A DNA stretch of 64,000 nt, taken from positions 56,203 through 120,202 of IMG/VR virus record IMGVR_UViG_3300021127_000002; one strand, written 5' to 3'. Made by a program: the position numbers and the translations under genes. Positions within the stretch are counted from its first letter, which is position 1. Every line of letters begins with the position of its first letter. The notes below the pieces were generated by a model that did no database searches, was not told where the DNA came from, and worked only from the letters and a program-made list of their open reading frames with translations. Positions 31,711-40,622 of this stretch are shown here, piece by piece. The stretch comes from a virus.

Positions 31711-32406
31711 ATGCAACGCATAAAAATATCTGCAAGACCAGATTATATTAATAAACTGGAAAGTCTGTCATTTGAATTTCATTCCCTTGACAACAAGTAT
31801 TGGAATGAAGATGCTTATTATAAATTCACAATGGATGAAATAAACACCATTGAGAATGCTTCAAATGTTGTTTTTGATCTATGTTTACAGGCCGTTCAAC
31901 ACGTTATTGATAATAATTTATTTGATAAATTATTCATCAATCCAGAATTGGTGCCAATGATTATACGATCATGGGACAATGAAGAACCAAGTTTTTATGG
32001 CCGTTTTGACTTTGCAATGGGCAAGGATGGAATACCAAAGATGCTTGAGTTCAATGCCGACACCCCAACGTCTTTATATGAAGCCGCTGTTGTCCAATGG
32101 TATTGGTTAAACGATGTTTTTCCTGATAATGACCAATTCAACTCCATGCATGAGAAGTTATTGAACTATTTCCAGGGTTGTCATCAATATTTCCACGGTC
32201 AAACATTGCATTTTGCTTGTATTAAAGATAGTATTGAGGATTTTACAACAACGGAATATATTCGTGATGTTGCATCACAAGCAGGTTTGAATCAAAACAA
32301 ATTTATGTTGATGAGCCTGTTGAGCAAGGTAAAATTTCAGATAGCTGGGGTGATACTATTGGTTATTGGGTTAGATATAAACGAACCTATAGTAATGGTA
32401 AAGTAA
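31711..32406 (+). pseudogene. Glutathionylspermidine synthase-family protein, truncated
   Basis: 231 residues. YWNEDAYYKFTMDEINTIE, SFYGRFDFAMGKDGIPKMLE and FNADTPTSLYEAAVVQWYWL match the N-terminal half of GSP_synth proteins. The frame keeps family character to about EYIRDVASQAGLN (residue 195), then runs into unrelated residues. In another frame the same DNA reads IYVDEPVEQGKISDSWGDTI, the tail of a different protein ending at 32430. The ATP-grasp half (family length about 380) is missing. It looks like a deletion junction. Confidence 0.6.
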
Positions 32407-32437
32407 CTTATGTAGAAAAAGATTATAAATAAAATTT

Positions 32438-32845
32438 ATGAGACTATTTAACTTGAATCAAGTTTGCACAATGCGAACAATAATTGACGAGTACAATGCA
32501 GATTTTGAACATATTACTAAACCAACTAAACCTGGATTTTTTGCTCGTTTAAGAGGTGAAAAACCTCAGCCACAAGATCATTATGAATATTACAAAAATG
32601 GTTTATCTGGTCAAATATTAGGTTATGAACCAGACATGATAATCGATTCAGATAAGATTGATGATTTTGTTAAATCACATAATTCTTATGTTGACCCATC
32701 TGATAAAAATGTATATTATAAACCACATATTTTTATGCGATTCTCCAACGGAAATACTCGTAACAAGTATTTTGATACAGTTGAAGACATGACTTCCTAT
32801 ATTACCTCAACTCAAAATAAATACCCAAATATCCAAATCCTTTAA
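32438..32845 (+). CDS. Hypothetical protein
   Basis: 135 residues, soluble, with FARLRGEKPQPQDHYEYYKN and DTVEDMTSYITS. Unrecognised. Confidence 0.5.
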   Translation: MRLFNLNQVCTMRTIIDEYNADFEHITKPTKPGFFARLRGEKPQPQDHYEYYKNGLSGQILGYEPDMIIDSDKIDDFVKSHNSYVDPSDKNVYYKPHIFMRFSNGNTRNKYFDTVEDMTSYITSTQNKYPNIQIL

Positions 32846-32861
32846 AAAGTGGATAACTAAT

Positions 32862-32893
32862 TTTGTTTCTATCAATTATTATTAATAAATTTG
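32862..32893 (+). promoter_or_regulatory. Bacteroidota-type promoter
   Basis: TTTG at 32862-32865 and TAAATTTG at 32886-32893, 20 bases apart; the ATG lies at 32909. Confidence 0.55.
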
Positions 32894-32908
32894 TAAAAAA
32901 ATATAAAG

Positions 32909-33103
32909 ATGAAAACTATTCTGGATCTTGAAAATGATATACCTGCGGATTTTGTTGAAATGGTCAAAAAGATGCTTAAAACTGATGTGAGAACTATAGT
33001 ATTATCACATAAGGCGTTTGACATAGAAGAAACAGACATTTTTGGTAAAACCATCAAATACGCTTGTATGCATGGGATAACTGTTAATATTGTAGGTAGT
33101 TAA
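32909..33103 (+). CDS. Small hypothetical protein
   Basis: 64 residues, unrecognised, promoter-driven. It converges with a broken HNH gene on the other strand. Confidence 0.5.
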   Translation: MKTILDLENDIPADFVEMVKKMLKTDVRTIVLSHKAFDIEETDIFGKTIKYACMHGITVNIVGS

Positions 33104-33737
33104 GTTAATACGACATGTTTGTCTTTCTTAATAAACCTATTTTGATAACTACATAGTGGCTTTAGATTAGTGTAATGATTTAAAGCTATTATGTCGTTCT
33201 CATTTTGCGCTGTGGCTAATGGTATTACATGATCGATATCCCATGTTTTATTAGGGGTGTAGATATTGTCTTTTGGGTTTCCGTAATTGTCCCAAGACAT
33301 CCAGGGCTCAAATAGATTCTCAAGATGTGTTTTAAACACATCAAATGTGCAACCAAGAATTGTTTCAGATTTACTATTCTTTTTATATCCACCTTTTTTA
33401 ATTGCATTGACAATTGAACATCTCATATTGGCTTTTAAATTAAACAGAGGATCTTTTTCTTTTCGGCTACTATTATAAGCATTACGATAAGCTCTGATTT
33501 TAAGTTTATTATCAGATCTATATTGGGCTTCTTTTACCTTAATATGTTCTTTGTTAAGTTCGTTATATTTAGTTTGCGTTCTTTGTTTTTCTCACGATAT
33601 TCCTTGGTATAGCTTTTCAATTTATCAATGTTTTTATCGTAATATTTTTTATCTGATTTTTTCTTTTGTTCTTTAAGCGCTTCTTTGTTTTTTTTACGGT
33701 ACTGGCGCATATATTCGTTTTTTAAAGTTTTACTCAT
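33100..33737 (-). pseudogene. HNH homing endonuclease with a frameshift
   Basis: Reading leftward from ATG 33737, a basic coiled repeat region (YMRQYRKKNKEALKEQ, YTKEYREKNKER) runs to about 33590, then that frame stops. The -1 frame continues without interruption as TKYNELNKEHIKVKEAQYRS and on through DPLFNLKANMRCSIVNAIKK. It ends with the HNH core WDIDHVIPLATAQNENDIIA and LNHYTNLKPLC. The halves join only by a -1 shift near GAGAAAAAC. It is a decayed HEG or a frameshifted product. Confidence 0.65.
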
Positions 33738-33764
33738 AAAGTTGTTTTAATCGAAATTTTTAAT

Positions 33765-33772
33765 TATTTTTG
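33765..33772 (+). promoter_or_regulatory. Promoter -7 box
   Basis: TATTTTTG at 33765-33772, 20 bases before the ATG at 33792. The -33 region is weak. Confidence 0.45.
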
Positions 33773-33791
33773 TAACCTAAAGATAAATAAT

Positions 33792-34046
33792 ATGAAATGT
33801 ATCAAAGTACAAGACACTTACAAGCGTGTAAGTAATGAAGTTGCTGACAATGAGGTTAGCTTTGGCCGTGCTACCTATGCACCAAAATCAGAATGGAAGA
33901 AAAATGTCCGTGAAATTTCTAAACCAGCTACTGTTTCTGTTGCCGATGAAAAAGGTAAGGAAACAAAATCAAAGAAAGCGGAAAAAGCTGCTAAGCTGAA
34001 AGAAAAACAGCACCCAAAAGAATATTCTGACAATATACTAAAATAA
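33792..34046 (+). CDS. Small basic hypothetical protein
   Basis: 84 residues. A Lys-rich tail (KETKSKKAEKAAKLKEKQHP) suggests nucleic-acid contact. Unrecognised. Confidence 0.55.
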   Translation: MKCIKVQDTYKRVSNEVADNEVSFGRATYAPKSEWKKNVREISKPATVSVADEKGKETKSKKAEKAAKLKEKQHPKEYSDNILK

Positions 34047-34056
34047 CATTTCTAAT

Positions 34057-34368
34057 ATGCTACCATCAGATATGTTTGATGAAAACGGTTTATTTAAACC
34101 ATTAGTTTTTGAGCCATACAAAAACCCTAACGAAAGGTATTATTCATGTACAGCTACAAAAACAATTAAAGCAACAAAAAATGCAATATCTATTATTGTA
34201 TATGGCTTTACCAAATCTGTAAAAGTTATACCATTATCAAGTATAACTTCTTTCAGTCTTGATGGTATGTTTGGTGTTAGAACTGTACGAATCAAAACAT
34301 TAACCGAAAGTTTTGATTTCATGTTAAGCAAAAAAGATGCTTACGATTTACAAGATTTTATATTTTAA
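34057..34368 (+). CDS. Hypothetical protein
   Basis: 103 residues, beta-rich, with IKVIPLSSIT-like strands and no recognised motif. It ends 2 bases before the next ATG. Confidence 0.5.
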   Translation: MLPSDMFDENGLFKPLVFEPYKNPNERYYSCTATKTIKATKNAISIIVYGFTKSVKVIPLSSITSFSLDGMFGVRTVRIKTLTESFDFMLSKKDAYDLQDFIF

Positions 34369-34370
34369 TT

Positions 34371-35393
34371 ATGGCATACGATAGCAAAGCTGATACACTC
34401 GAACATATTCGCAAAGTATCACAAAATTTAAACAATTTTTCAAAAGAATTATTAGTAAGGGCTAATATTCATGATGAATCTAAGTTACATTCACCAGAAA
34501 AGGAATTATTCGATGAGTTAACTCCAAGACTGTCAAATATGACATATGGTTCAGATGAATATAAAGCCAGTCTTAAAGAATTAGAAGTGGCATTAGACCA
34601 CCACTATGCTAATAACTCTCATCACCCACAATTTGTGGAGTTTAATGAATTGTGGATGGATATTTCTGGTTATGTTGGTATATATCAAATATCATCACGT
34701 GGTAGGGTTAAGCGATTATCAACAATAATCCATAGAGAATCACAAGGTGATTTTATTGGTAAGGAAATGATAATGAAAGCACATGTAACACCAAAAGGTT
34801 ATGCGAGAATTAGATTACAAACTAATAATATTGGTAAAAACTTTTTCATACATTCATTGGTTGCTAATGCTTTTCTACCATCACCACCAAATGATAGATA
34901 TCAAGTTAATCATAAAAATGGCAGAAAGCTTGAAAATTACATTGAAAACCTGGAATGGTTAACACCATCAGAAAATTTACAACATGCCTATGATACTGGT
35001 TTAGCCACGCCAAATGTAAAATATGTTGTTCAATGTAATGAATTAGATTTTATTACATTTGGTACTGAGAAAATGGAGAAGGAATTAATTTCTCGTGGGT
35101 ATTTAAATGCTTCTTCGGCTGGTATTTGGAGATGTATAACATCTGACGATCCAACAAACACACATTTAGATCTAACATTTAAATCATGGAATATTGATGA
35201 ATATCGAGAATTAAATAGCCCAGTAAGTGATATGACATTGCAAGATATTGTTGAAATGTATTGTGATTGGAAAGCGGCTATTGAAAGAACAAAAGATGGT
35301 GATTTTAATAAAAGTTTGGAAATTAACGAAAAGCGTTTCAGTATAAGTCCACAATTAATTCAAATATTCAGAAACACATATGAAAGAGGTTAA
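34371..35393 (+). CDS. DUF5662-like protein with in-frame NUMOD4-HNH homing endonuclease insertion
   Basis: 340 residues. Residues 1-99 read as the DUF5662 N-terminus (DTLEHIRKVSQNLNNFSKEL, HDESKLHSPEKELFDELTPR, DHHYANNSHHPQFVEF). Residues 100-280 are a NUMOD4-HNH endonuclease: ELWMDISGYVGIYQISSRGR, VKRL and YQVNHKNGRKLENYIENLEW, then LTPSENLQHAYDTGLATPN. Residues 283-340 resume DUF5662: VSDMTLQDIVEMYCDWKAAI and FSISPQLIQIFRNT. The whole is one uninterrupted frame. No intein splice-junction residues are evident. Confidence 0.75.
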   Translation: MAYDSKADTLEHIRKVSQNLNNFSKELLVRANIHDESKLHSPEKELFDELTPRLSNMTYGSDEYKASLKELEVALDHHYANNSHHPQFVEFNELWMDISGYVGIYQISSRGRVKRLSTIIHRESQGDFIGKEMIMKAHVTPKGYARIRLQTNNIGKNFFIHSLVANAFLPSPPNDRYQVNHKNGRKLENYIENLEWLTPSENLQHAYDTGLATPNVKYVVQCNELDFITFGTEKMEKELISRGYLNASSAGIWRCITSDDPTNTHLDLTFKSWNIDEYRELNSPVSDMTLQDIVEMYCDWKAAIERTKDGDFNKSLEINEKRFSISPQLIQIFRNTYERG

Positions 35394-35886
35394 AGAGATA
35401 GAGCGTAGATTTCTTATGAAGAAATTACCATCATTTCCAGTACAATGGGATAAAATTTATGGTATTAGTCAATATTATTTACATGATGGTGATTTAGTTA
35501 AGAGAGTTCGACAAAAAATTGATCTAACGGATTGGCCAAATAATGTCCATGAATCATATGAATATCTGCATAAAATACAGAAAGGAATTGGTGAATACGT
35601 TGAAATGCATGAGGATATCGATCAATTAAAATTCGAAGAATTAAGCAATAAAGTTTTTAAAGGCCTTTATAAACAAAGATATGTTCATTTTGCAAATGGT
35701 TTTCATTTTGAGTTCGATGAAATTGATGGTACAAACTTAACAATACTTGAAGTCGAGCTTGAGGATATCAATCAGGAAATTATTTTTCCACAAGAAATCA
35801 AAGATTTAATCATAATGGAGGTTACTGGTATCAAAGAATTAAGTAACTTTGCATTAGCAACAAAATTAGAACATGTCAATCAATAA
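35380..35886 (+). CDS. CYTH-domain triphosphate tunnel enzyme
   Basis: 168 residues. KEIERRFLMKKLP is the ExExK-like start, with VKRVRQKI, RYVHFANGFHFEFDEIDG and LEVELEDI providing later tunnel residues. CYTH proteins hydrolyse inorganic or nucleoside triphosphates or make cyclic AMP. It overlaps the upstream gene by 14 bases. Confidence 0.7.
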   Translation: MKEVKEIERRFLMKKLPSFPVQWDKIYGISQYYLHDGDLVKRVRQKIDLTDWPNNVHESYEYLHKIQKGIGEYVEMHEDIDQLKFEELSNKVFKGLYKQRYVHFANGFHFEFDEIDGTNLTILEVELEDINQEIIFPQEIKDLIIMEVTGIKELSNFALATKLEHVNQ

Positions 35887-36520
35887 TTTCGAAATAATAA
35901 ATTCATTGTTAGATTTCAATATACCTAACACCATGTACCTGATACAAGTGCTCAAAAGAAGGAAGGATAATCGTGAGATGGAAACTGGTGTAAAGGTTGT
36001 TGATAACTACTATCTTTACAAACCAGACGATCTTTTGAAATTACAAGATCGTATCATAAATAATTGTAAAGATAAGAATGCTCGTGCTTATATCAATCTT
36101 AACAGATTAGATACAGAAAAGATTGCATTATACACAATGAAGATTATTACGGATTATATCATCAATCAACAATATGTTCAGGTTAAAAATGCTTATTCCA
36201 TGGCCTGTGGTTCGCATCACTCTGAAGAAAACAAAAGGTGGATTGTTGATATTGATTTGATTGATCCTGTTACCAAGGAGGTTATTCCTGATATGAGTGA
36301 TAAATATAATGCCATTATTCATTTCATTAATAAAGAACATAATGAAATGAATAACAAAAATCCTGGTGTTTCCTCTAAATGGAGATCGATAATTGCTGAG
36401 ATACCTACTAAGCATGGTACGCATATCATAACAAATCCATTTAACCTGAAATTATTTGGTGATAAATTTCCTGGTATTGATGTTAATAAAAACTCACCAA
36501 CCATACTCTATATACCATGA
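35873..36520 (+). CDS. Hypothetical protein, possible nucleic-acid enzyme
   Basis: 215 residues. ARAYINLNRLDTEKIALYTM, KNAYSMACGSHHSEENKRW, then IVDIDLID and IIAEIPTKHGTHIITNPFNL. The order of an acid pair on a strand (DIDLID) and a late His motif is faintly reminiscent of primase-polymerase folds. I cannot support a firm assignment. Confidence 0.5.
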   Translation: MSINNFEIINSLLDFNIPNTMYLIQVLKRRKDNREMETGVKVVDNYYLYKPDDLLKLQDRIINNCKDKNARAYINLNRLDTEKIALYTMKIITDYIINQQYVQVKNAYSMACGSHHSEENKRWIVDIDLIDPVTKEVIPDMSDKYNAIIHFINKEHNEMNNKNPGVSSKWRSIIAEIPTKHGTHIITNPFNLKLFGDKFPGIDVNKNSPTILYIP

Positions 36521-37095
36521 TTACATTTCAGAATGAAACAAGTTTGGAAGAACTGATAGTATTATGTAAAAAAAATGATTTAAAAGCTCAAAAAGCTTTG
36601 TATAATAGATACAATATCTTATTTGTATCATATATTGCAAAAAAATCAGAATTTTATGATTATGCTGATGAAATTATAAATATAGCTTTCAACAAAATCT
36701 TTATGAAAATACATTTGTATAGCTATAAAGGTTCTTTTGAAGGTTTTATGATACGCATTTTAAAAAATACTATATATGATTTCAGACAATCTAATAGTAA
36801 ATTTTATGATAACACAGTTCAATTTTCTGATTATTCTCTTGAAGACGAAGATAATGGGCGTGAAATAACTTTTAAACCCAAGATAGATAATGAATGTGAT
36901 TCAAAATTAAATTATGACGCATTGATTAATACTATTCACAGTGTTTTGTCAGATAAAGAATTAATTGTATTTATGATGTTTTTCAATGGGTATTCACATA
37001 AAGATATAGCCGAGCGATTAGATATATGTGTTAATACCTCTAAATGGCATCTAAGCGAAGCGAGAATAAAATTAAAAAAGTATATTAAACGATGA
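36517..37095 (+). CDS. ECF-like sigma-70 family factor
   Basis: 192 residues. A sigma2-like region (LKAQKALYNRYNILFVSYIA, YADEIINIAFNKIFMKIHLY, FEGFMIRILKNTIYDF) is followed by a sigma4 helix-turn-helix, LSDKELIVFMMFFNGYSHKD and IAERLDICVNTSKWHLSEAR. Family length. It could redirect host RNA polymerase to late or middle phage promoters. Overlaps at both ends place it inside an operon. Confidence 0.8.
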   Translation: MITFQNETSLEELIVLCKKNDLKAQKALYNRYNILFVSYIAKKSEFYDYADEIINIAFNKIFMKIHLYSYKGSFEGFMIRILKNTIYDFRQSNSKFYDNTVQFSDYSLEDEDNGREITFKPKIDNECDSKLNYDALINTIHSVLSDKELIVFMMFFNGYSHKDIAERLDICVNTSKWHLSEARIKLKKYIKR

Positions 37096-37631
37096 AGACA
37101 TTAATTGTCAATTTTTTTGGAGGGCCTGGCGCAGGTAAAAGTAAAATGGGTTTAAGATTAACCTCTGATATTAAAAATCTTGGATATTCTGTAGATTTTA
37201 CTGGTGAGTATGCCAAAGATATGACTTGGCAAAAATCACATCATGTTTTAGCTAATCAAAATTATATCTTTGCCAAACAACAACATCGTATTTGGCGTTT
37301 GGAAAATCAAGTAGAAATTATCGTTAGTGATTCGCCACTTATCAATAGCGTAATCTATGGTAAAGATGATACTACTGACTTATTTAAGTATTATGTGCAT
37401 GAGGAATTCTCAAAGAGAAATAACCTTAACATTAACCTTTTAAGGGGCATACATTATGATCCAAAGGGAAGAAATCAAACTTTGGATGAAGCTATTCAAC
37501 TTGATAACGAAATATTTGACGTTATGGTAAAAAATTATGGCGGATTTCATAAAACTATACCTGGAGAGTTGGAATATTCAGAAGAAATTCTTAATTTTGT
37601 AATCGAAGAATTTAAAAAATTGAATAAATGA
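37092..37631 (+). CDS. P-loop ATPase/kinase of the AAA_28/NadR-like type
   Basis: 179 residues. VNFFGGPGAGKSKMGLRLTS is Walker A. GYSVDFTGEYAKDMTW and VEIIVSDSPLINSVIY follow, as in AAA_28 proteins that include the kinase part of NadR. A nucleotide or nicotinamide riboside kinase role would link it to the NAD+ genes, but that is only inference. Confidence 0.65.
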   Translation: MKTLIVNFFGGPGAGKSKMGLRLTSDIKNLGYSVDFTGEYAKDMTWQKSHHVLANQNYIFAKQQHRIWRLENQVEIIVSDSPLINSVIYGKDDTTDLFKYYVHEEFSKRNNLNINLLRGIHYDPKGRNQTLDEAIQLDNEIFDVMVKNYGGFHKTIPGELEYSEEILNFVIEEFKKLNK

Positions 37632-37981
37632 AAATAGTTGACAGATTATTAGCGGTTGCACCTCATAATGGGTTTATCGTTTATCAACCAGAAGATATAT
37701 TATACATAATCCAAACGCTTACTGGTTTTCCACAACAAGAACAAGATGGACATCTTGAAGAACTTGATTTAGAAAATTACGGATTTGTTGAAATATCCGA
37801 AAATAAAATACATTTCTTTGGTGGTGGCGATTGGCAAAAACCAATGGAGGTTGTTCTTGAATTTATTGATAACAAATTTGTTTTCACAAAAGCAGAGATT
37901 ATCACCAATATCGAAATATTATATGGAAAGCAACTCGATGATGATATTGTTTGTGAATTAATGGATTTACCACCACTGTAA
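37628..37981 (+). CDS. Hypothetical protein
   Basis: 117 residues, acidic. IHFFGGGDWQKPMEVVLEF and the PL end are distinctive. Unrecognised. It overlaps the kinase gene by 4 bases. Confidence 0.55.
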   Translation: MKIVDRLLAVAPHNGFIVYQPEDILYIIQTLTGFPQQEQDGHLEELDLENYGFVEISENKIHFFGGGDWQKPMEVVLEFIDNKFVFTKAEIITNIEILYGKQLDDDIVCELMDLPPL

Positions 37982-37982
37982 T

Positions 37983-38726
37983 ATGAAAGCGTATCTATAT
38001 AAAGCTGGTGACCAGATAGCTGATGATTATATACATTCAGCATATCTTGGATTTTGTCAAAGAGGTATTGAAGTTGTATTTGTTGATGATCCAATGGAAG
38101 TACCCAGCATTAACTTAAATAAACAACCATCAGAACAACCAATATTTATTGGTTCAATTGAAGATACCAAAACGTATTTTAATAAATGCGGTATTGAGGT
38201 TCCTAAACCTTTGCATATACCTGAATGTTTAATAAAGTATTGTGATCGTGAAATAAAATTTACCACATTGGGTGAATTAAAAAGCGAAAGGAAAGTACCA
38301 TTATTCATAAAATCGATTGATTTAAAACTATTCCCAAGTGGGGTGATAAGGAAAGAAAGTAGTTATGATACTCTTTTTTCATATCCTGATGATACAAAAA
38401 TAATTACATCTGAAGTTGTAAATTTTAGTTCTGAATATCGTGTTTTCATTAATAAGGGTCAGATTGTTGGTATCAAGAATTATACTGGCGATTGTACAAA
38501 ATTCCCTTATCTAACTGATTTACCTAAGCTGATTAACGATTATGAAAATGCGCCAATATCATATACCATAGACTTAGGTATTATGGATGATAATGATCCA
38601 TTCATATATACCTCTTTAATTGAATTAAATGATGGTTGGTCATTAGGTTCTTATGGTCTCGATCCTCAAATATACACAAGATTCTTGATGGATAGATGGT
38701 TCGAAATAATATATAATAAAAAATAA
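37983..38726 (+). CDS. ATP-grasp-like protein (R2K/DUF4343 type)
   Basis: 247 residues. VPLFIKSIDLKLFPSGVI, a SEVVNFSSEYRVFINKGQIV segment, GIKNYTGD and SLIELNDGWSLGSYGLD (acidic metal motif E-x-N-D-G) match the R2K clade of ATP-grasp ligases often found in phages. This type is predicted to ligate amino acids or peptides. The partner is unknown. Confidence 0.65.
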   Translation: MKAYLYKAGDQIADDYIHSAYLGFCQRGIEVVFVDDPMEVPSINLNKQPSEQPIFIGSIEDTKTYFNKCGIEVPKPLHIPECLIKYCDREIKFTTLGELKSERKVPLFIKSIDLKLFPSGVIRKESSYDTLFSYPDDTKIITSEVVNFSSEYRVFINKGQIVGIKNYTGDCTKFPYLTDLPKLINDYENAPISYTIDLGIMDDNDPFIYTSLIELNDGWSLGSYGLDPQIYTRFLMDRWFEIIYNKK

Positions 38727-38731
38727 AATAA

Positions 38732-39118
38732 ATGAAAAGATCGGCAGTTTGTTGCATCATAGTTGATGATGAGATTTTATTATTAGAAAGGCCACCAAAA
38801 GATAGGACTATTACAGGTTGGTGTTTGCCTGGTGGAAAAATTGAAAGTGGTGAAACTGAAATTGATGGTGCCATTAGAGAAACATTTGAGGAAACTGGTA
38901 TTACAATAAAAGCACCAAAGTATGCTGGTGATTATATCTCAGCAAAAAAACATAATATCGTTAGTGTTTATTTTAAGGTTCTTGATAAAAAACCTGAGGT
39001 TACCATATCAGATGAACATTTATCATATCAATGGGTTAAACCAAAAGATCTTAATAATTATGATCTTGCAGGTAATACAGGAATGTTTATAAAAGCAATT
39101 TTTAGTAATTTAAAATAA
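38732..39118 (+). CDS. Nudix hydrolase
   Basis: 128 residues. The Nudix box is complete: GGKIESGETEIDGAIRETFE, then ETGI. WCLPGGK precedes it. It hydrolyses a nucleoside diphosphate linked to another moiety. Possible substrates here include ADP-ribose or NADH, given the NAD+ enzymes, but the specificity is not readable. Confidence 0.88.
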   Translation: MKRSAVCCIIVDDEILLLERPPKDRTITGWCLPGGKIESGETEIDGAIRETFEETGITIKAPKYAGDYISAKKHNIVSVYFKVLDKKPEVTISDEHLSYQWVKPKDLNNYDLAGNTGMFIKAIFSNLK

Positions 39119-39124
39119 TATAAT

Positions 39125-39511
39125 ATGAAGCATAAAATAAAAATCTGGTATACTACAGGTGATTCATTTGGTAGTCAAGATAGAGATGAAATCCTTGAAA
39201 TGGGGTGGGATAATCTCGATATTGCTAAAGCTAATCTCAAACGTATTAAAGAACATTATATACGCTATAAGGTTGATAATGATTTTTATGGTAAAAAAGG
39301 TTATTATTATAAAAGTTTGTCACCAGAAGATAAATTAATCTATGATACCAAAAAAACAAGAGATTGGGATAATTATCACTATTCAATATGTTTAAAGGCA
39401 GATAATGGTAATGATTGGATTATCTCACCATTTTGGGTTGGCTATTTCGAAACTTTAAATTCGGCACAAATCATATCAGATGATAATGATATGAGCATAT
39501 CTTTTCAATAA
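39125..39511 (+). CDS. Hypothetical protein
   Basis: 128 residues, Tyr/Trp/Asp-rich. IKIWYTTGDSFGSQDRDEIL and WIISPFWVGYFETL are distinctive. Probably a phage family of unknown role. Confidence 0.55.
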   Translation: MKHKIKIWYTTGDSFGSQDRDEILEMGWDNLDIAKANLKRIKEHYIRYKVDNDFYGKKGYYYKSLSPEDKLIYDTKKTRDWDNYHYSICLKADNGNDWIISPFWVGYFETLNSAQIISDDNDMSISFQ

Positions 39512-39529
39512 AAAAAAATATAATATAGT

Positions 39530-40564
39530 ATGTCAGTAGTACAAATAAATAAAGTTTTTAAATTAATGGATATCACTGATACTTTTGATAAAGTACCAGT
39601 TGGTGTTTACACTTTGGATTATGAGCCAAGGAATAATGAATATTATTTAACCAGGCAATCCGATTTTATTTTACCCTCAAAAATATATGGTACCAATACT
39701 GATATCATAAATCGTTTTAAAAAGTCTTATGAGGTAAACTCCGATAAGAATATGGGTATTATTCTTTCAGGTATAAAGGGTGGTGGTAAAACCATAACTG
39801 CTCAGAAGTTCTGTATTGAGATGAATAAACCAGTTATTCTTATCAACACACCTTATGAAGGTTCGGATTTTATAAGCTTTTTGGTTAACCCAAAAATTGG
39901 TGAATGTATTATATTCATCGATGAATTTGAGAAGATATATAATCATGACCATTATGAAAGCAGAAATAGTTCCAGGGATTTATTGGCGTTAATGGATGGT
40001 ACATATCAAACAAAATTAATATTTCTATTAACAGTTAATACATATAATCTTGGTGATTATTTTGTCAACCGTCTTAATAGAATAAAATACCGTAAGGATT
40101 TCAATGACCTCGATACCGATACAATCACTGAGGTTATCAACGACATGTTGATTAATAAAGACCATACCGAAAGCATACATGTGTTTTTCAAAATGATTAA
40201 CATGTGTACATTTGACCTATTGGTTAACTTGATTAAGGAAATGAACCTATTCAATGAAGATGCGCTAACAGTTGGTAAATATTTGAATCTAAGGTCGGAG
40301 CCAAAGAAATACTTGGTTTATGAAGAATCTGGTGGTAAAGATTATAAATGTAGGGACATCCTAATGACCCCAAGTGATAAAGCATTAATCATAAGTAGGG
40401 AAGATACTAATTATTTACCTGACTCAATGGAAGATGATTATCATTTGACAGTAAAATTGTCTGATGCTGAAATTATCAAACTTGATAATGCATCTTTCAT
40501 CCTAAAACATCATGATTTTAAGTTCAAATTTTTTGAGATTACGACAACAAATTTATTTATTTAA
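39530..40564 (+). CDS. AAA+ ATPase
   Basis: 344 residues. Walker A is GIILSGIKGGGKTITAQKF near residue 80 and Walker B is ECIIFIDEFEKIYNH near residue 128. A sensor-like LIFLLTVNTYN and an arginine pair NRLNRIKYRKD follow. A C-terminal beta domain of about 90 residues follows the ATPase. A remodelling or replication-loader role is possible; no partner is identified. Confidence 0.75.
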   Translation: MSVVQINKVFKLMDITDTFDKVPVGVYTLDYEPRNNEYYLTRQSDFILPSKIYGTNTDIINRFKKSYEVNSDKNMGIILSGIKGGGKTITAQKFCIEMNKPVILINTPYEGSDFISFLVNPKIGECIIFIDEFEKIYNHDHYESRNSSRDLLALMDGTYQTKLIFLLTVNTYNLGDYFVNRLNRIKYRKDFNDLDTDTITEVINDMLINKDHTESIHVFFKMINMCTFDLLVNLIKEMNLFNEDALTVGKYLNLRSEPKKYLVYEESGGKDYKCRDILMTPSDKALIISREDTNYLPDSMEDDYHLTVKLSDAEIIKLDNASFILKHHDFKFKFFEITTTNLFI

Positions 40565-40571
40565 AAATAAA

Positions 40572-40603
40572 TTTGGTTTTTAAAAAAAGAGTTTCTATAT
40601 TTG
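40572..40603 (+). promoter_or_regulatory. Bacteroidota-type promoter
   Basis: TTTG at 40572-40575 and TATATTTG at 40596-40603, 20 bases apart; the ATG lies at 40623. Confidence 0.65.
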
Positions 40604-40622
40604 TATTCTAAATTTAAATCTA

